Positions 40,891-52,007 of a stretch of DNA of 64,000 nt are shown piece by piece. The first letter of the stretch is position 1, and every line of letters begins with the position of its first letter. Origin of the DNA: Monocercomonoides exilis (lineage: Eukaryota; Preaxostyla; Oxymonadida; Polymastigidae); assembly GCA_001643675.2 (NCBI GenBank), contig LSRY02000008.1, positions 629,501 to 693,500 of the forward strand, given 5' to 3'. A program made the position numbers and the translations under genes. The notes below the pieces were generated by a model. That model worked only from the letters and a program-made list of their open reading frames with translations. It was not told the origin of the DNA and made no database searches.

Positions 40891-41324
40891 GAAAAAAAAA
40901 AAATTATTATTATTATTATTATTATTTAATTAAGAAAAGAACAACCAAAAAACAAAATATAAAATATTTGAACATTAATAATTTCTTTTTTGAATTTTTT
41001 GTGAATGATCAAGATATCCCATTGCAGAACAATTCATTTTTTAAACAAAAATAATCTTCGAAATGGCTTATTCATAGAACAAATCAGTTTTATCTTGGTG
41101 CGAATTCAAATTTTTTCACACTTATTCTTTTATAAAATTTCAATTTCTTTCTTCTTTATTAACATGTGTTTATTTTGTTTGAATTGTTGAAGTGTGACAC
41201 TTTCCAACTAATATTAGTCAAAAAAAAGGGAGAAGAATATTGAAAATACGTATTTGGGTTTGCGTTTTATGTTGATGCTGAATTTGTAATGATTGTGATA
41301 ATATCTTATTTATTTTATTCAGAA
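40891..41324. other. AT-rich spacer with ATT microsatellite
   Basis: An ATT run at 40,903-40,925, then AT-rich sequence up to the acceptor-like TTATTCAG that precedes the family pseudogene. No gene. Confidence 0.55.
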
Positions 41325-41837
41325 ATGTTTTCTGACTTGAAAGATGCAATGGAGATGCGCAGACAGCAAACTGAAGAAATGCATGGAGTAATTGATGCTA
41401 TGTGTGACAAAGAATTTGATGCTGTGTTTGCAGAAGAACAGTCAAAAAAATACACAAAATGATCGTTCATTTGAAATTGAGTCTGGAACTGAAGCTGTGT
41501 TTCTGGAGGATGTTGAGTATTGGAAATTTATGATGAGCGTGAATATTGATGGTTTGAATCGTTCGTTTCTTTGTGAAATATTAGAAGTTTATTCTCGAAA
41601 AGTAGAAGAAAGAAGAACAAAAGAAAGAAATACTCTGGTTTATCTTTGTGATTGTTATCTGCTGCTCTCTAATGGTTAATTTTCAAAAGAAGTTCATTCC
41701 ATTTTTGTTCCTTGTTTTTTGAAAGCTGTTTTGAACAAAGAGGAAAATGAAGAACTGCAAAAAGAAGTGAAAATGTGATTGGTGTTTTGTGTTGCATTTG
41801 GGCAGAATGTGTGAATATTTTTTTTGTTTATCCGTTG

Positions 41838-41869
<32 letters not shown>

Positions 41870-42660
41870 GTTTTTTGTTTTTTGTTTTTTGTTTTTGTTT
41901 TTATTAAGTTTGCCGAGCAGAGACTGTATCTGAATGGGAAGAAGGAGTAATTTGATATCATCAGGAACACAACATTCTTTCTCATCTAAACTATTATTCT
42001 ATTCGGGAATTTCTGATTCAAAAATTCTGTTTCAAAAGAAGCTTGGAAGGTATTGTTGAAAATGAGCTGCATTTTGCGAGAGAAGCAGCGAGAGAACTTG
42101 AAGAGCTGTCGAAATGTGTGGATTGGAAGAGAGGAAATGAAACCAAAGAAGAATTCATTTTATTGAGATAGTTCAGAATTTTCGATTATTTCTTTGATTC
42201 ATGCAAGCTGTAGAATGAAGGATTTACTGGACTTATTGAAAGCATTGTTCGAGTGCTTCGAACAGCAAAGGATAGTCATGGAGAAATAAGCAAAAAATGC
42301 TTTGAATTAATAAGAAGAGCAGCAGATAGCACAGGAGTGAAGGTTGAAGACTTGTTGAAAGTGGGAGCTGTTAAAGTTGTTTTGGAGGAAATTCAGCAAT
42401 CAACAATTGATCACAAAGCAGCATATGACTGCTTATATTTTTTTATTTCATTTCATGGGGAATGAAAGAAAAGACTGGTAACAAAATGAAAGAGGCAAAG
42501 AGAAAGATAACCAAAAGGGAGATGCTCAAAAAGATAAAAGAAGAAGGATATAAAGATATCGTTGCTATTTTTTTGCGAATAGATTTATTTTTTTTATGAA
42601 AAATATTTTGATTAATTGCCGATGAATATTTTTGTCTATTTAACGTATGATTGAGAAAAT
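41325..42660 (+). pseudogene. Dead copy of the B/C multigene family
   Basis: Exon-2 homology starts after TTTATTCAG at 41,323 (EMFSDLKDAMEMRRQQTEEM...), breaks by frameshift near 41,445-41,465, continues KVEERRTKERNTLVYLCDCY, and has further stops. A poly-T tract sits in the intron position. Exon-3 homology (about 41,909-42,660) includes VENELHFAREAARELEEL at about 42,055-42,110, but several in-frame stops (TAA, TAG) interrupt it, and KVEDLLKVGAVKVVLEEIQQ is recognisable at 42,340-42,400. It matches the intact genes at 5495, 10,519, 24,762 and 62,985. Clearly a pseudogene. Confidence 0.8.
41843..41869. repeat. Poly-T run in pseudogene intron
   Basis: About 27 consecutive T followed by several GTTTTTT units, at the place of the family's second intron. 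Probably enlarged by slippage or a degraded poly-A tail on the minus strand. Confidence 0.7.
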
Positions 42661-43550
42661 AATAAAAATGAATATTGTCACTTTGATGTTTTATTTTTCT
42701 TTATTTCTCCATTTCACAAAATTGAAAACAGACTTTTATTCGAAATATGAAAAAGTTTTGTTTGTGAATTTTCTCTTTTCTTTTTTTTTTCTTTTTTTTT
42801 GAATGAAATAAAACTTACAAAAACAGAATCAATCAAATAATCTTATTGCTTCTTTTCTTCCACAAAAATATTCGAAATGACTGGCTAGAACACCATTGTG
42901 CTTAGAAGAATTCTCAAACTTGTTCGTTTGTTAAATATTTCGTCCCGTTTAATAACCTTTTTAGAAATTTATTATACTTTTGGCCTTTCATAGCTTTGAA
43001 AATCAAATATGCAAAAGCGTTCTACGGTTGCGCGTAATTCATCAATTTTTACAAGACAATTGTAAATAACGCTTCGCTCGTCATTAAATGTGAGCATCCC
43101 TCCTATATTTGATCTTTAGCACCTCAAGAAACAATCATTTTTAGACAATTCATTATCTTCAACAACTGAATTAATCTCCAAAAGTTTTTCAAACACAAAG
43201 ATGTTGAATCGACTTAATATTCATTTTTCTTTCAAAGACAATATAGCAGTTTAAATCATGATTGAAAATATTCAAAAGAGATATATTTAAAATGAATAAT
43301 AACAAAATCAAAACCTCGACAACAAATCATTTGCAATGTTGTGCAATTGCGTTGAGAAAATTATAAATGGCATTATCATGTTCTTTCTTTTAATGCATGT
43401 ATTTTACTTAGAAAAAAATGGAGAATTGAGGAAAAAATAAGAAAAATTATGGAAATAAAGCAGAAAAACAAAATCCATAACAATTCTTTAACATAACTGA
43501 CAATTTGGTTCTTCTTCGCATTTTAAAAGCATTAACACATTTCTGACTTA
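42661..43550. other. AT-rich, no supported gene
   Basis: No long frame, no recognisable exon. Downstream flank of the family pseudogene. Confidence 0.55.
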
Positions 43551-43860
43551 ACGTGACGTCTAAGACAGGTGACGTCAGTGACTTGCCAAAATTCCGATTA
43601 CCGCTCACACGTCAGTGAAAAATGTGTTATGGAAATTTAGATAAATATTTTTCTTTTCAGTTTTTTTTTTCTTTCTTTTTTCTTTTTTCTTTTTTTTTGT
43701 GACGTGCAAAAATCTGTCAAGTCCGTCAAAAATCGAAAAGGTCACGTCAGAAGTCACCACGTCACCCAGGGTTAGATTCGAGACACAACCCTTCACCTAA
43801 AACAACTTTTTTAGAGAAGATTTTTATGATAACCCTAACCCTTAAGCAACCACAAAAATC
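43551..43860. repeat. Cluster of ACGTC/GACGT motifs with telomere-like end
   Basis: Repeated short motifs: CGTGACGTC, GGTGACGTCAGTGAC, CACGTCAGTG, GTGACGTGC, GTCCGTC, GGTCACGTCAGAAGTCACC, CCACGTCACCCAGGGTTAGA, then AACCCTAACCC at about 43,832. The CACGTCACCCAGGGTT part is the inverted counterpart of AACCCTGGGTGACGTG at 40,836-40,851. It may be the end of a nonautonomous transposon or a satellite-like cluster. No coding capacity. Confidence 0.5.
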
Positions 43861-45102
43861 TGAAATAGAATTTTTTTAAACCCAATGAAATTTATTATGG
43901 TTCTATGATCAAAAGGGTCCGTATATGGGTTATTCTTTTTGAAAAGTCGCAAATGTTTAATTTTCAAATAAATCAAAAATTTCATATTTAGCTCAAGTTT
44001 TCGTTGGCATACACCAAACTTCACTAATATGGAATCTATTTAAGGATAATGCTATTTCACTCGTTCCAAAGAAGATTCGTAAGTGGAAACGAAAATTTGA
44101 ACAAAATATGAAGATTAAACATTATTTGAAAATAAGACATTTGCGATTTTTCAAAAAGAATTACCCATATGGGGCAAATTTTTTCATTTATGAAAAAAAC
44201 AACGATTTGTTCCAAACTTTTTCTACTACCTTGTCATGAGAAATCTTGCATTCCTATGTAAAAATAATACAGAAAAATTCTTAAACAAAGAAAAATACAG
44301 TTTGTGCAAAAAATACCGGATATCGCAAAAAATACCGGACAAGATCGATTTCTCAATAACAGCAAGAAGAAAAATTCTGAAAATTTTCCTCAAAATACAG
44401 GCATAGGTCTATTTTGTACCAGTTTAAAAAGGCTTTTTAAAATATTTTTATTAACATATTATTAATTCTCATAATTATTGCAAACAAACTGCTAATGGAA
44501 AATCGAGTAATTCTTCCATCAAAAACTTGATATTTTTTCTTTTTTTCTCAACCCATAATTTTATCTTTTTGATCATGATCTATTTAAAAAGATTTCATTA
44601 CAATGCCATTTTAATGAAATGATACTTGATCATATTTGACATTGTTGCATTGACAATTTCCTTGTTTTTATTTGAAGGAATACAGACCGATGAATGTTTG
44701 AATGTAGAGTATATGAAAAAATACACATTTGAATGTTTTGTTCGCCTTAACAAATTTTTTTACTGATATGACGCAAGCAGAAATATGTTGTTCCCCTTTA
44801 ATGATCAGATTTATAGTATGTTTATTAATTTGCATTGATAATATATGAATTTTTACATGTTTTTTCTTTCTTTTTTTGTTTATCGTTTTTTTGATGATTC
44901 AGCAATTGTGTGTTTAAGTGAATGACATTTTCATATTATCTTTTTGTTAGCATCACTTTATATTTCTCCATTCAGAGGAGGATAAAAGGATTTCAGCAAT
45001 TACCTTTTTCTGTGCAAAATATGGATCAATTGTTTGTTTTTTATTCATCATCATCGAATATCGTTAAGTTGTGTTTTAACAAAAAGCTTACACAACTTTT
45101 CA
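43861..45102. other. AT-rich, no supported gene
   Basis: Contains a tandem-like pair AAAAAATACCGGATATCGCA / AAAAAATACCGGACAAG near 44,310-44,345 and otherwise nothing recognisable. The frame that begins at 44,922 becomes protein-like only from about 45,103. Confidence 0.5.
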
Positions 45103-45590
45103 ATATGATTTATTGTCGTTTCCCTTTCTTCCACGGATGCAAATGCTCAGCCGATTCTCCACTTGGCCACGATGCGAATTATGTCGATTATAACAATGTC
45201 TTTTTGAATTCAGACAATCCAATTTATGAATGCTACACAACAAACGCAGATGATAAGAGAGTGTGCTATGTGTATAATTATTCGAGTTCAGGGAGTTGGG
45301 TGTATGATCAAACATCAAAAAAGGATTGGCTGAAAGACAAGACGATATATGTTTCAATGAATGGAAATGATTCATATGAGCTGTGTGGGGCTAATACAAC
45401 AAATCCGTGCGAAACAGTGAAGAAAGCATTTGAGATGTGTGAGGTGCAGATAAGCTTGGCAATCACGCTGATGGATGGGAATCACATAAGCGAGACAACA
45501 ACAATTGAGATTGGATCAAAGAAGATTTCAGTTATTGGAATGGGCAAAGAGAAGAACGTGATTGGAACAGGAGCTGTTTTGCTTTTATTC
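45103..45590 (+). pseudogene. Beta-helix surface protein fragment
   Basis: The frame reads YCRFPFFHGCKCSADSPLGH, DNPIYECYTTNADDKRVCYV, KKDWLKDKTIYVSMNGND, CGANTTNPCETVKKAFEMC and ISVIGMGKEKNVIGTGA. The same block is found at 47,330-47,790 and 58,880-59,200, so it is a module of the surface-protein family. Upstream it joins unrelated AT-rich sequence and downstream it runs into TTC-rich sequence, so both ends are lost. The frame itself is intact. Confidence 0.7.
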
Positions 45591-45642
45591 TCTGCTCTGC
45601 AGTATTTTTATTCTCTTCCTTTTATTTTTTTCATCTCCTTCA

Positions 45643-45705
45643 GACTCGTCTTCTTCGTCTTCTTCGTCTTCTTCGTCTTCTTCGTCTTCTTCATCTTCAT
45701 TTATA
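45643..45705. repeat. CTTCTTCGT microsatellite
   Basis: Tandem nine-base units (TTCTTCGTC) about six times, directly after the beta-helix fragment. Probably a former Glu/Asp- or Ser-coding tract. Confidence 0.7.
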
Positions 45706-46500
45706 TCTTCTATTTCTGTTTTGTTATCTTCTATTACATTTCCATCATCGTCTATTTTTAATATTTTGGCTGTTGGAATTATTTGGCTGGAAGCTATGCT
45801 GAGAAAAGGAAATAAACAAAATTTGGAAGCAGAAGAGGACCAATTTCATTGGCCGTGAGATAGAAAGCGGAGATGGAGAAGAAGGGTTTTGAGATTGAAA
45901 TTGGAGGGATGAAGAAATACTAGTCGGAGGAGGAGAAGAAACGACGAGGAAGAAAAAGTGTGTGAAGAAAACTCAAAATAAAAAGGTTTGCTGTATAATT
46001 TGTTTTGTTTTTCTTGTACAAAATTAATCTTTTGATGTTTCTGTAATATTTTTTTCATATTTTTCTTTGAATAATTTTATATCATTTATTTTTTATAATT
46101 ATTTTATTTCAATAAGGATTTTTGGGTAATTATTGAAAAGGGATGAAAGTGAATGGAGTTTTTAAAAGAAGACATCAGATTATAGTGGCAGAAAAAGAGA
46201 ATTTGTTGAAGATGGATAATGAAGAATGTTTGAATGTTGTTTCTATTCAGAAGCATTGAAGAAAAAAGATGCTTTTCTGCTTTTAATGGGAGCTCATCGT
46301 CTTCAGCAGAAGAGGCGGGGAAAGAATCTGACTTTAGAAAATATTCTGCTACATGGCGCGGAGATGCAAAACAGGTATATAATCAAAAAATTAAAAGAGA
46401 AGGAAGCGTTTCAGTATGCGAATCTCTCATCTCATCTTCTGCCCCGTTCCTTTCATCGCCTTCCATCCCTTTTGTATCCTTCTCTCATCTGATATTTTTC
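45706..46500. other. No supported gene
   Basis: AT-rich sequence with short frames. A frame open from 46,234 runs into the beta-helix pseudogene, but its first 90 codons are not family-like and hold no signal peptide. Confidence 0.45.
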
Positions 46501-47889
46501 AATATTTCAACAGCAAATGATGCATGCTCACCTTCAACCACAATGTCAACCCAAACCACATGTTTTATAAGCAGCTGCTCATTTTCATCGGTGTGGGATG
46601 TTTATGATGGGGGCATTGTCCCCTCGCTCAGCAGCCCCTCATCATCCTTGTCTGCCTCGAACACCTCGTTTGTCAGGTGCTATCGCACTCAGAATGTTGA
46701 AGTCAATGGGAGTGAAGGGAATCCATCGAAACCAGCGAGACAGCAGATAGCAGACAATGGGGCGAATTCGTTCACTTGGTGTGTGTGGAATGGGTCAAAT
46801 ACAACTGGAACAAACTCTGGTTATTCTTATGGAGATTCAAATGGCGGAGCGATTTACATGTATAACAAGGCATCAGGAACACTTTCAGTGAAGTTTTGTT
46901 CGTTCAATGACTGCACTGCATATTGGGATGGTGGAGGAATTTTTTGCGTTTCAATAAATTCCATCAAGATTGAGAACAACTCATTCAATGCGTGTACCGC
47001 AAAAAATTGGGCTGGAGGAGGGATGCTTGCTGAATCAATTTCGTTGTGTGTCAGAATAAGTGGTTGTGAATTCAAGAGTTGCAAAGCGAAAAATTATGGA
47101 GGAGGGCTTTATATTAACAATTTTAATGTTTCTGGAACCAATTGTATTGGGACAGAAAGTGGGAAAGGGGAGAGCGCTTGTGTGTTTGAGTGCTCTTTTT
47201 CTACATGTTCTCTGACAGGTTCACATGGTGGAGGAATGTATTGCGCAAAGGTTCCAGCTGGATTCAAAATGTCGAGCATCCAGTTCCTTTTTTGCTCCGC
47301 TTTTCAAGAAGGAGGAGGAATGGAATTGAATCCGAGTCAATCAGAAGCTCCAAGCAACAATCATTATTGTTATTTCATCTTCTTCCACGATTGAAGTTGC
47401 AGTAATTCCACTTCATCTGGCCGCGATGTGTATTTTTCTGATGGAAACAATCTTTTTTCTTCGAACAATCCGTTCTACGAATCGTACACAACGAATAGTA
47501 ATGATAAGAGAGTGTGCTATTTGGTAAATGGAGCATATCAGCATACAGAAAAGATGTGGTGGCTGAAGGAAGGGATGAAGGATCGGTATGTTGGAGTGAG
47601 TGGGAATGACTCGAGCAATCTGTGTGGGATGAGTGAGGCAGCACCTTGCAAGACAGTGGAGCATGCGGTGGGGCCGATCATGGCGCAGCTGAGCTCTTCG
47701 ATCACAGCGCTTGGTGGAAAGCATATGAACGAAGAGAAGACGATCAGTGTTGGGGAAAAGAAGATTAATGTTTTGGGGAAATGAAAGGAGACGAGCGTGA
47801 TTGGAACAAAATCACTTTCATTATCTTCAACAACGCTGTTCAGTGTGACGGGTGGGCAGTTGGAGTCGAAATATTTTTGCTGGCTGAAA
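46501..47889 (+). pseudogene. Beta-helix surface protein with two in-frame TGA codons
   Basis: The frame is continuous from SCSFSSVWDVYDGG through NGGAIYMYNKASGTLSVKF, DGGGIFCVSINSIKIEN, GGGMLAESISL, GGGLYINNFNVSG, HGGGMYCAKVP, GGGMELNPSQSE and CYFIFFHD. TGA follows at 47,392 where the related copies have Cys (FFHGCKC, FFHDCRC). The same frame resumes (SCSNSTSSGRDVYFSDGNNL ... DSSNLCGMSEAAPCKTVEHA) to a second TGA at 47,782, in GK-stop-KETSVIG where Gly is expected, and ends at TAA 47,889. Two single-base nonsense changes without frameshift suggest recent inactivation. A role as an extracellular beta-helix is inferred from the family. Confidence 0.75.
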
Positions 47890-47917
47890 TAACAGAAAAT
47901 CCCAGGTTAAAAGACAG

Positions 47918-48439
47918 TCAACTAAAAAAAGACCATTCGTATTTGTGCTGGCTCGGATACAGCTGCCAATAACTGCCTTTGAGGTGTTTTAACAAAATTC
48001 TACTGCATCCTCTCGTCTCCAAGCTGCACTCCTCCCAATCTCCGTTTCCATTGCTCCCATCGCATCCCCAGCTGTTTTGGCCCATCCAGACACCAGGATC
48101 ATCGAAAAATTCTTCTGTTGCGAAACATCTCCAGCTGCGCCCTGCCGAGAAATAAAAAACGAAAAAAAAAAGAAATAAAAAAGGTGCAACACATTAACAG
48201 CTCCCTCATTAGGCAAACAAAATAGCGCACATCCACCAATATGGCTGAAATGATAACTTAGTGAAAGGAAACAATGCAACCCGCCGACGCCAAGCTGCCT
48301 CACAAGCCCGCTCATACGGCCAATTCACTACATTTTGCAATGACAGCAAAAAGAAAGAAGCATCAAAAACATGCTCCATGTGCAGGCACAGCCATCTGGC
48401 CGATAAATCTCTGCCCCATTTCCAAGTCAGCCCAGAGGC
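47918..48439 (-). CDS. Possible two-exon gene end, Trp/Cys-rich protein
   Basis: Minus strand. Upstream exon candidate 48,439-48,219 reads LTWKWGRDLSARWLCLHMEH, SFFLLSLQNVVNWPYERACE, AAWRRRVALFPFTKLSFQ. A donor GTTTGC at 48,218 and an acceptor GGCGCAG ending at 48,135 (T-rich tract upstream) join it in phase to WRCFATEEFFDDPGVWMGQN, SWGCDGSNGNGDWEECSLET, SRILLKHLKGSYWQLYPSQ, ending at TGA 47,918-47,920. The second exon looks strongly protein-like although shadow frames are open too. The spacing of W, C and L in the first exon recalls F-box proteins, but this is a guess. A stop lies just upstream of 48,439, so more exons or decay must exist. Confidence 0.4.
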
Positions 48440-48810
48440 TCAGCACCAGTACCACCTCAAGGATCGAGTCGCACCCCTCAGAGGGTGCCATGTACCATGT
48501 CTTCTCCAGGCTGCAAATCCTTTTTCTACATGTTTTTCGTTTTTTATTTCAAATAACATATGTGCGCAAGTCATTCATTGAACTTTTCCCGATCTCTTTT
48601 TTTAAACGAAAAAATTCTTCAAAAATTGAGAAATGAAAATTTTTCAAAAGCAAAACAAAAAACGTAAACATTGTCATTATAGTGTTTTCTGTGAACTTAC
48701 AGCAAAATGCAGAATCTGAAAAACTTGAGATGAATAAGATGAGTTCTGATTGGATAAGAACATAAAAAGAAGATGGAATGAAAAAAGAAATAAATGAAGT
48801 GAATTAAAAA
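48440..48810. other. No supported gene
   Basis: Short frames only. The sequence between the candidate minus-strand exons shows no convincing exon of its own. Confidence 0.4.
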
Positions 48811-49325
48811 TTAGAGAAAACAGATTTTGAAAGTCATCCACAAAAAAACTTGACGATTTTTGTGGATTTTTGAGTTGATTGCCATCCGTCCCAACGTCGC
48901 ATCTTTCAAATGATCGTTTTCCTTCTCTTTCCATCTTTTCTTCCTCCTCTTCTTTCTCTCGAACCAACAGACTTCACACTTCCAATCCTTTATATCTCCT
49001 TTGATTATTATTTCTCGCTTTTCCAAAATAAATTGCCCCTGCTCTCTCGTATATTTCTTCGACTCCATCTGCTGCTCCATGAGGCTTGTGCTCTTAAAAA
49101 ATATCCTCATCTTTGTTTGCTGACTTTAAAAATGCATTCTCTTTCATCGATTTCACTCCCCATAAACTCCGGCTCATCATTCTCTCTTTTCTTTTCGTTC
49201 TGCCTGCTTTTTCTGTTGTCTCTACTCCGAAATGAGCAGCTTCTTCCACTTCCTCCATCTCCAACAGGCTCGCCGAAGGTTAAACCAACATTTCTGCAGA
49301 ATACGGATTTTTCACACTCAAGCAC
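48811..49325 (-). CDS. Candidate minus-strand exons, unknown
   Basis: Two adjoining minus-strand frames are protein-like: 49,325-49,107 (CEKSVFCRNVGLTFGEPVGD ... EPEFMGSEIDERECIFKVSK) and 49,110-48,811 (STSLMEQQMESKKYTREQGQ, IIIKGDIKDWKCEVCWFERK). They could be consecutive exons of the gene that continues at 48,439, or a relic. No domain is recognised. Confidence 0.3.
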
Positions 49326-49595
49326 ATCACGACTCCTATCATTCGCTCATCACATCTCTTTCTTCTCTTATATTTCTTATTTTTTCTTTCACAAAACATT
49401 CCTTCAAAATTCAACACAAAAACAAAGCTCAAAAATACATAACCTCATTTTCCCAATGCATTGAATGTCCCTCCTTCCTTCCTTCTGCACTGCCATTCTT
49501 TCTTCCCAGAAAAACTATACATGAAAAGATCTGCTTTACTGGTTTCCTGCTTTCCTTCTTCCAACGAGACGTCTTGAAGCCGAATTCCAGCTGTT

Positions 49596-49713
49596 CATCT
49601 CTTCTTCTTCCTCTTCCTCTTCCTCTTCCTCTTCCTCTTCCTCTTCTTCTTCCTCTTCCTCTTCCTCTTCTTCTTCCTCTTCCTCTTCTTCTTCTTCTTC
49701 CTCTTCCTCTTCC

Positions 49714-49748
<35 letters not shown>

Positions 49749-49797
49749 CTCTTTCTCTTCCTCTTCCTCTTCCTCTTCTTCTTCCTCTTCCTCTTCC

Positions 49798-49832
<35 letters not shown>

Positions 49833-49857
49833 CTCTTCCTCTTCCTCTTCCTCTTCC

Positions 49858-49889
<32 letters not shown>

Positions 49890-49936
49890 TTCTTCTTCCT
49901 CTTCCTCTTCTTCTTCTTCTTCTTCTTCTTCTTCTT

Positions 49937-49967
<31 letters not shown>
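49596..49967. repeat. TTC/TCC trinucleotide tract, about 370 bp
   Basis: Alternating CTT/CCT units without other sequence. In the frame that continues into the downstream ORF it would encode a Leu/Pro run; in other frames Ser or Phe/Ser. On the minus strand it reads Lys/Arg or Glu/Gly. Likely highly variable in length. Confidence 0.9.
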
Positions 49968-51890
49968 ATTACAATCATCTGAAAATTTATGCGACTGCGA
50001 AGAATGCAACTGCTCCAATGAACTTTCTCCATTTCCTCAAAATTTCAACAAAAGATAACCCAATTGAAGTGCGAAAACAACAAATAAACCACAAATACGT
50101 CTTTTCCTCCCCTGCTTTTGATAATCAGGGGAATCCTCTTCAGCATTTCTGCTGCTTCAGCCCTTCTCATTCATCAATGGCATTCGATGCAAAACCTTCT
50201 GACTATTTCACTTCGCTTATTGCATCTTATCCAACTGTAAAGTCTCCATTGGCTTCTTTGCTGTCAGATTCAAATTGTTCTTTTAATTCTTCCTCTTCAT
50301 CGTCATCATCATCATCATCATCTTCTTCTTCTTCCTCTAATAATCAAAATATTCCCCGTCAAACAGATCCCTGCATCGCTTTCCCATTCAAATCCACTTC
50401 AAAACTTTCCTCTTCCTCTTCCTCTTCCTCTTCCTCTGAACAATCAACATTCACACCATTCTATCCCTCTCTTCTTTCTTCTTCTCTTCCTCCCCCTCCT
50501 TTCCTCCCTGCCCCAATCTCCCCCGTTTTCACCCCAGAGCCTTCTCCAGTCATTTCCTCTTTCTTCTCACATGTTCTGTTTCCAGCCCATCGCATCGTCA
50601 GAGCGGTGTTTGCACACACTAACCACTCGTGTCGAGGAAGCATTGCACCCATTTTGGATTTCGTGCTGCCGAATAACACTGAAAGAGCAGGGCAGACTGT
50701 TGAATGCTGCTTGAATGAAGAGAAATTGCTGTCAAAAGAGAAATCAGTTGGAAGTGATATTGTGAATGACTTGTCATCAGAATCAGTTATTTCATCTATT
50801 TCTCCTTCTTCCTCCTTCCTCCACCACCCACTCCATCTTCCGCATCTCCTTCACGGGAGACACCAGCCCCACCCACTTCTTCTCATCTGAGGCGCAGTTG
50901 TCCACCATCCTCCTTCACGAGTGCGCCCAGCAGGACTCCGATGAGGGACACGCCGTTCAGCAGCAGCACTCCACAATCTCACAGGCGCTCCTTGTGGCAG
51001 AGTCCATGTGCCCTGTGTGTTCTGTCCTCACTCACTTCTCGCAGCGGTTCCCGAAGTCGATGAGCGGGACGGAGATGCTGAAGAATCTGGGCGCAAAGAA
51101 GAGGGAGATGCTGGCAACGCTGTTGGCACTGCGGAAGATGAAGGAGATGAGAGAAATGAGGGAAATGAGGGAGATGGAGAAGGGAGAGACAGACAAGAAG
51201 GAAGCGAATGAGGGAAAAAGAAGCAGGGAAGAGGAATGCGATAAAATGATTGGGAAAAAGACAGAAACGCAAGACGATGAACACAGGGACAATGAGGAGA
51301 ACGGTGTGGAAATTGAAGCAGCAGCGAAAGAGACACACAGTGCAGAACGAATGCTGGAAAAGCTGGAGAGTTTGGAGGAAGTTAGAAGCGTATTTGAGGA
51401 GTTGTGTGCAGATAGCGAGGCAGGCAAAGAAGCCCAAACTGTGACACTTGAAGCAGCAGTAAATGCTCTGATGAGAATTGCAGTGGACGAGACAGAAGCA
51501 GAACACGACGAAGGAGAAGATGAAGATGATGACAAGATGATTGGTGAGGAAGCACACAGAGTGAATGAGTTGGATTCCTGGCTTCAGAAGATATTACGCA
51601 AAGCAGCAGCACTTCTTTCAAAATGTGATTTCAATTCAACAATTGGTCCAGTCACAGACGTTGTTCTAGCAACGGATTATCTCAGCATCTCCATCATTTC
51701 GCGTAAAGATGCTATGGAAAATACCTTTTTGAGGAAATCAATTGAGCAATGTTCTGGGCAATTCAAAAATGGATACTCAACATTATCAAGTGCATTTATC
51801 TATAAACCTTCAAGCGTAGATTCATATTTGTTATTGCTTGATATTTTTGCGCTTGCCAATGATAACGATTCTCCTGAAAAGAATAAATGA
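49968..51890 (+). CDS. Large unknown protein with NHSC motif; frame change near 50.8 kb
   Basis: Frame 1 (open from 49,232; convincing from about 49,975) reads KNATAPMNFLHFLKISTK, DNPIEVRKQQINHKYVFSSP, poly-Ser, then FFSHVLFPAHRIVRAVFAHT followed by NHSCRG (about 50,621). It closes at 50,890. The protein appears to carry on in another frame (open 50,766-51,890): FRISFTGDTSPTHFFSSEAQ, LSTILLHECAQQ, MCPVCS, a Met/Arg/Glu coil (REMREMREMREME), an acidic region and DSWLQKILRKAAALLS. The NHSC followed by an isoleucine/phenylalanine strand and a later CPVC recall SET-domain lysine methyltransferases, weakly. A one-base frameshift or a missed intron near 50,800 must separate the halves. Confidence 0.5.
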
Positions 51891-52007
51891 AGCCTATTTT
51901 TTCCGATTATATTTTTTTATTATTTTCAAAAGATAAGCCAGTTTAAAGAAATTATTTCTGATCAAGGCATAGCATAATAAATTTATTACTTCAAAGAATT
52001 ATTGTTT
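51891..52007. other. Short spacer
   Basis: AT-rich 117 bp between the large gene and the small ORF. It could be an intron, but I see no clear donor before the stop at 51,888. Confidence 0.4.

Noticed and set aside
49595-50032. Lys/Arg-rich minus ORF of 145 codons
   Set aside because: Translation of the pyrimidine trinucleotide tract on the opposite strand; no real protein signal.
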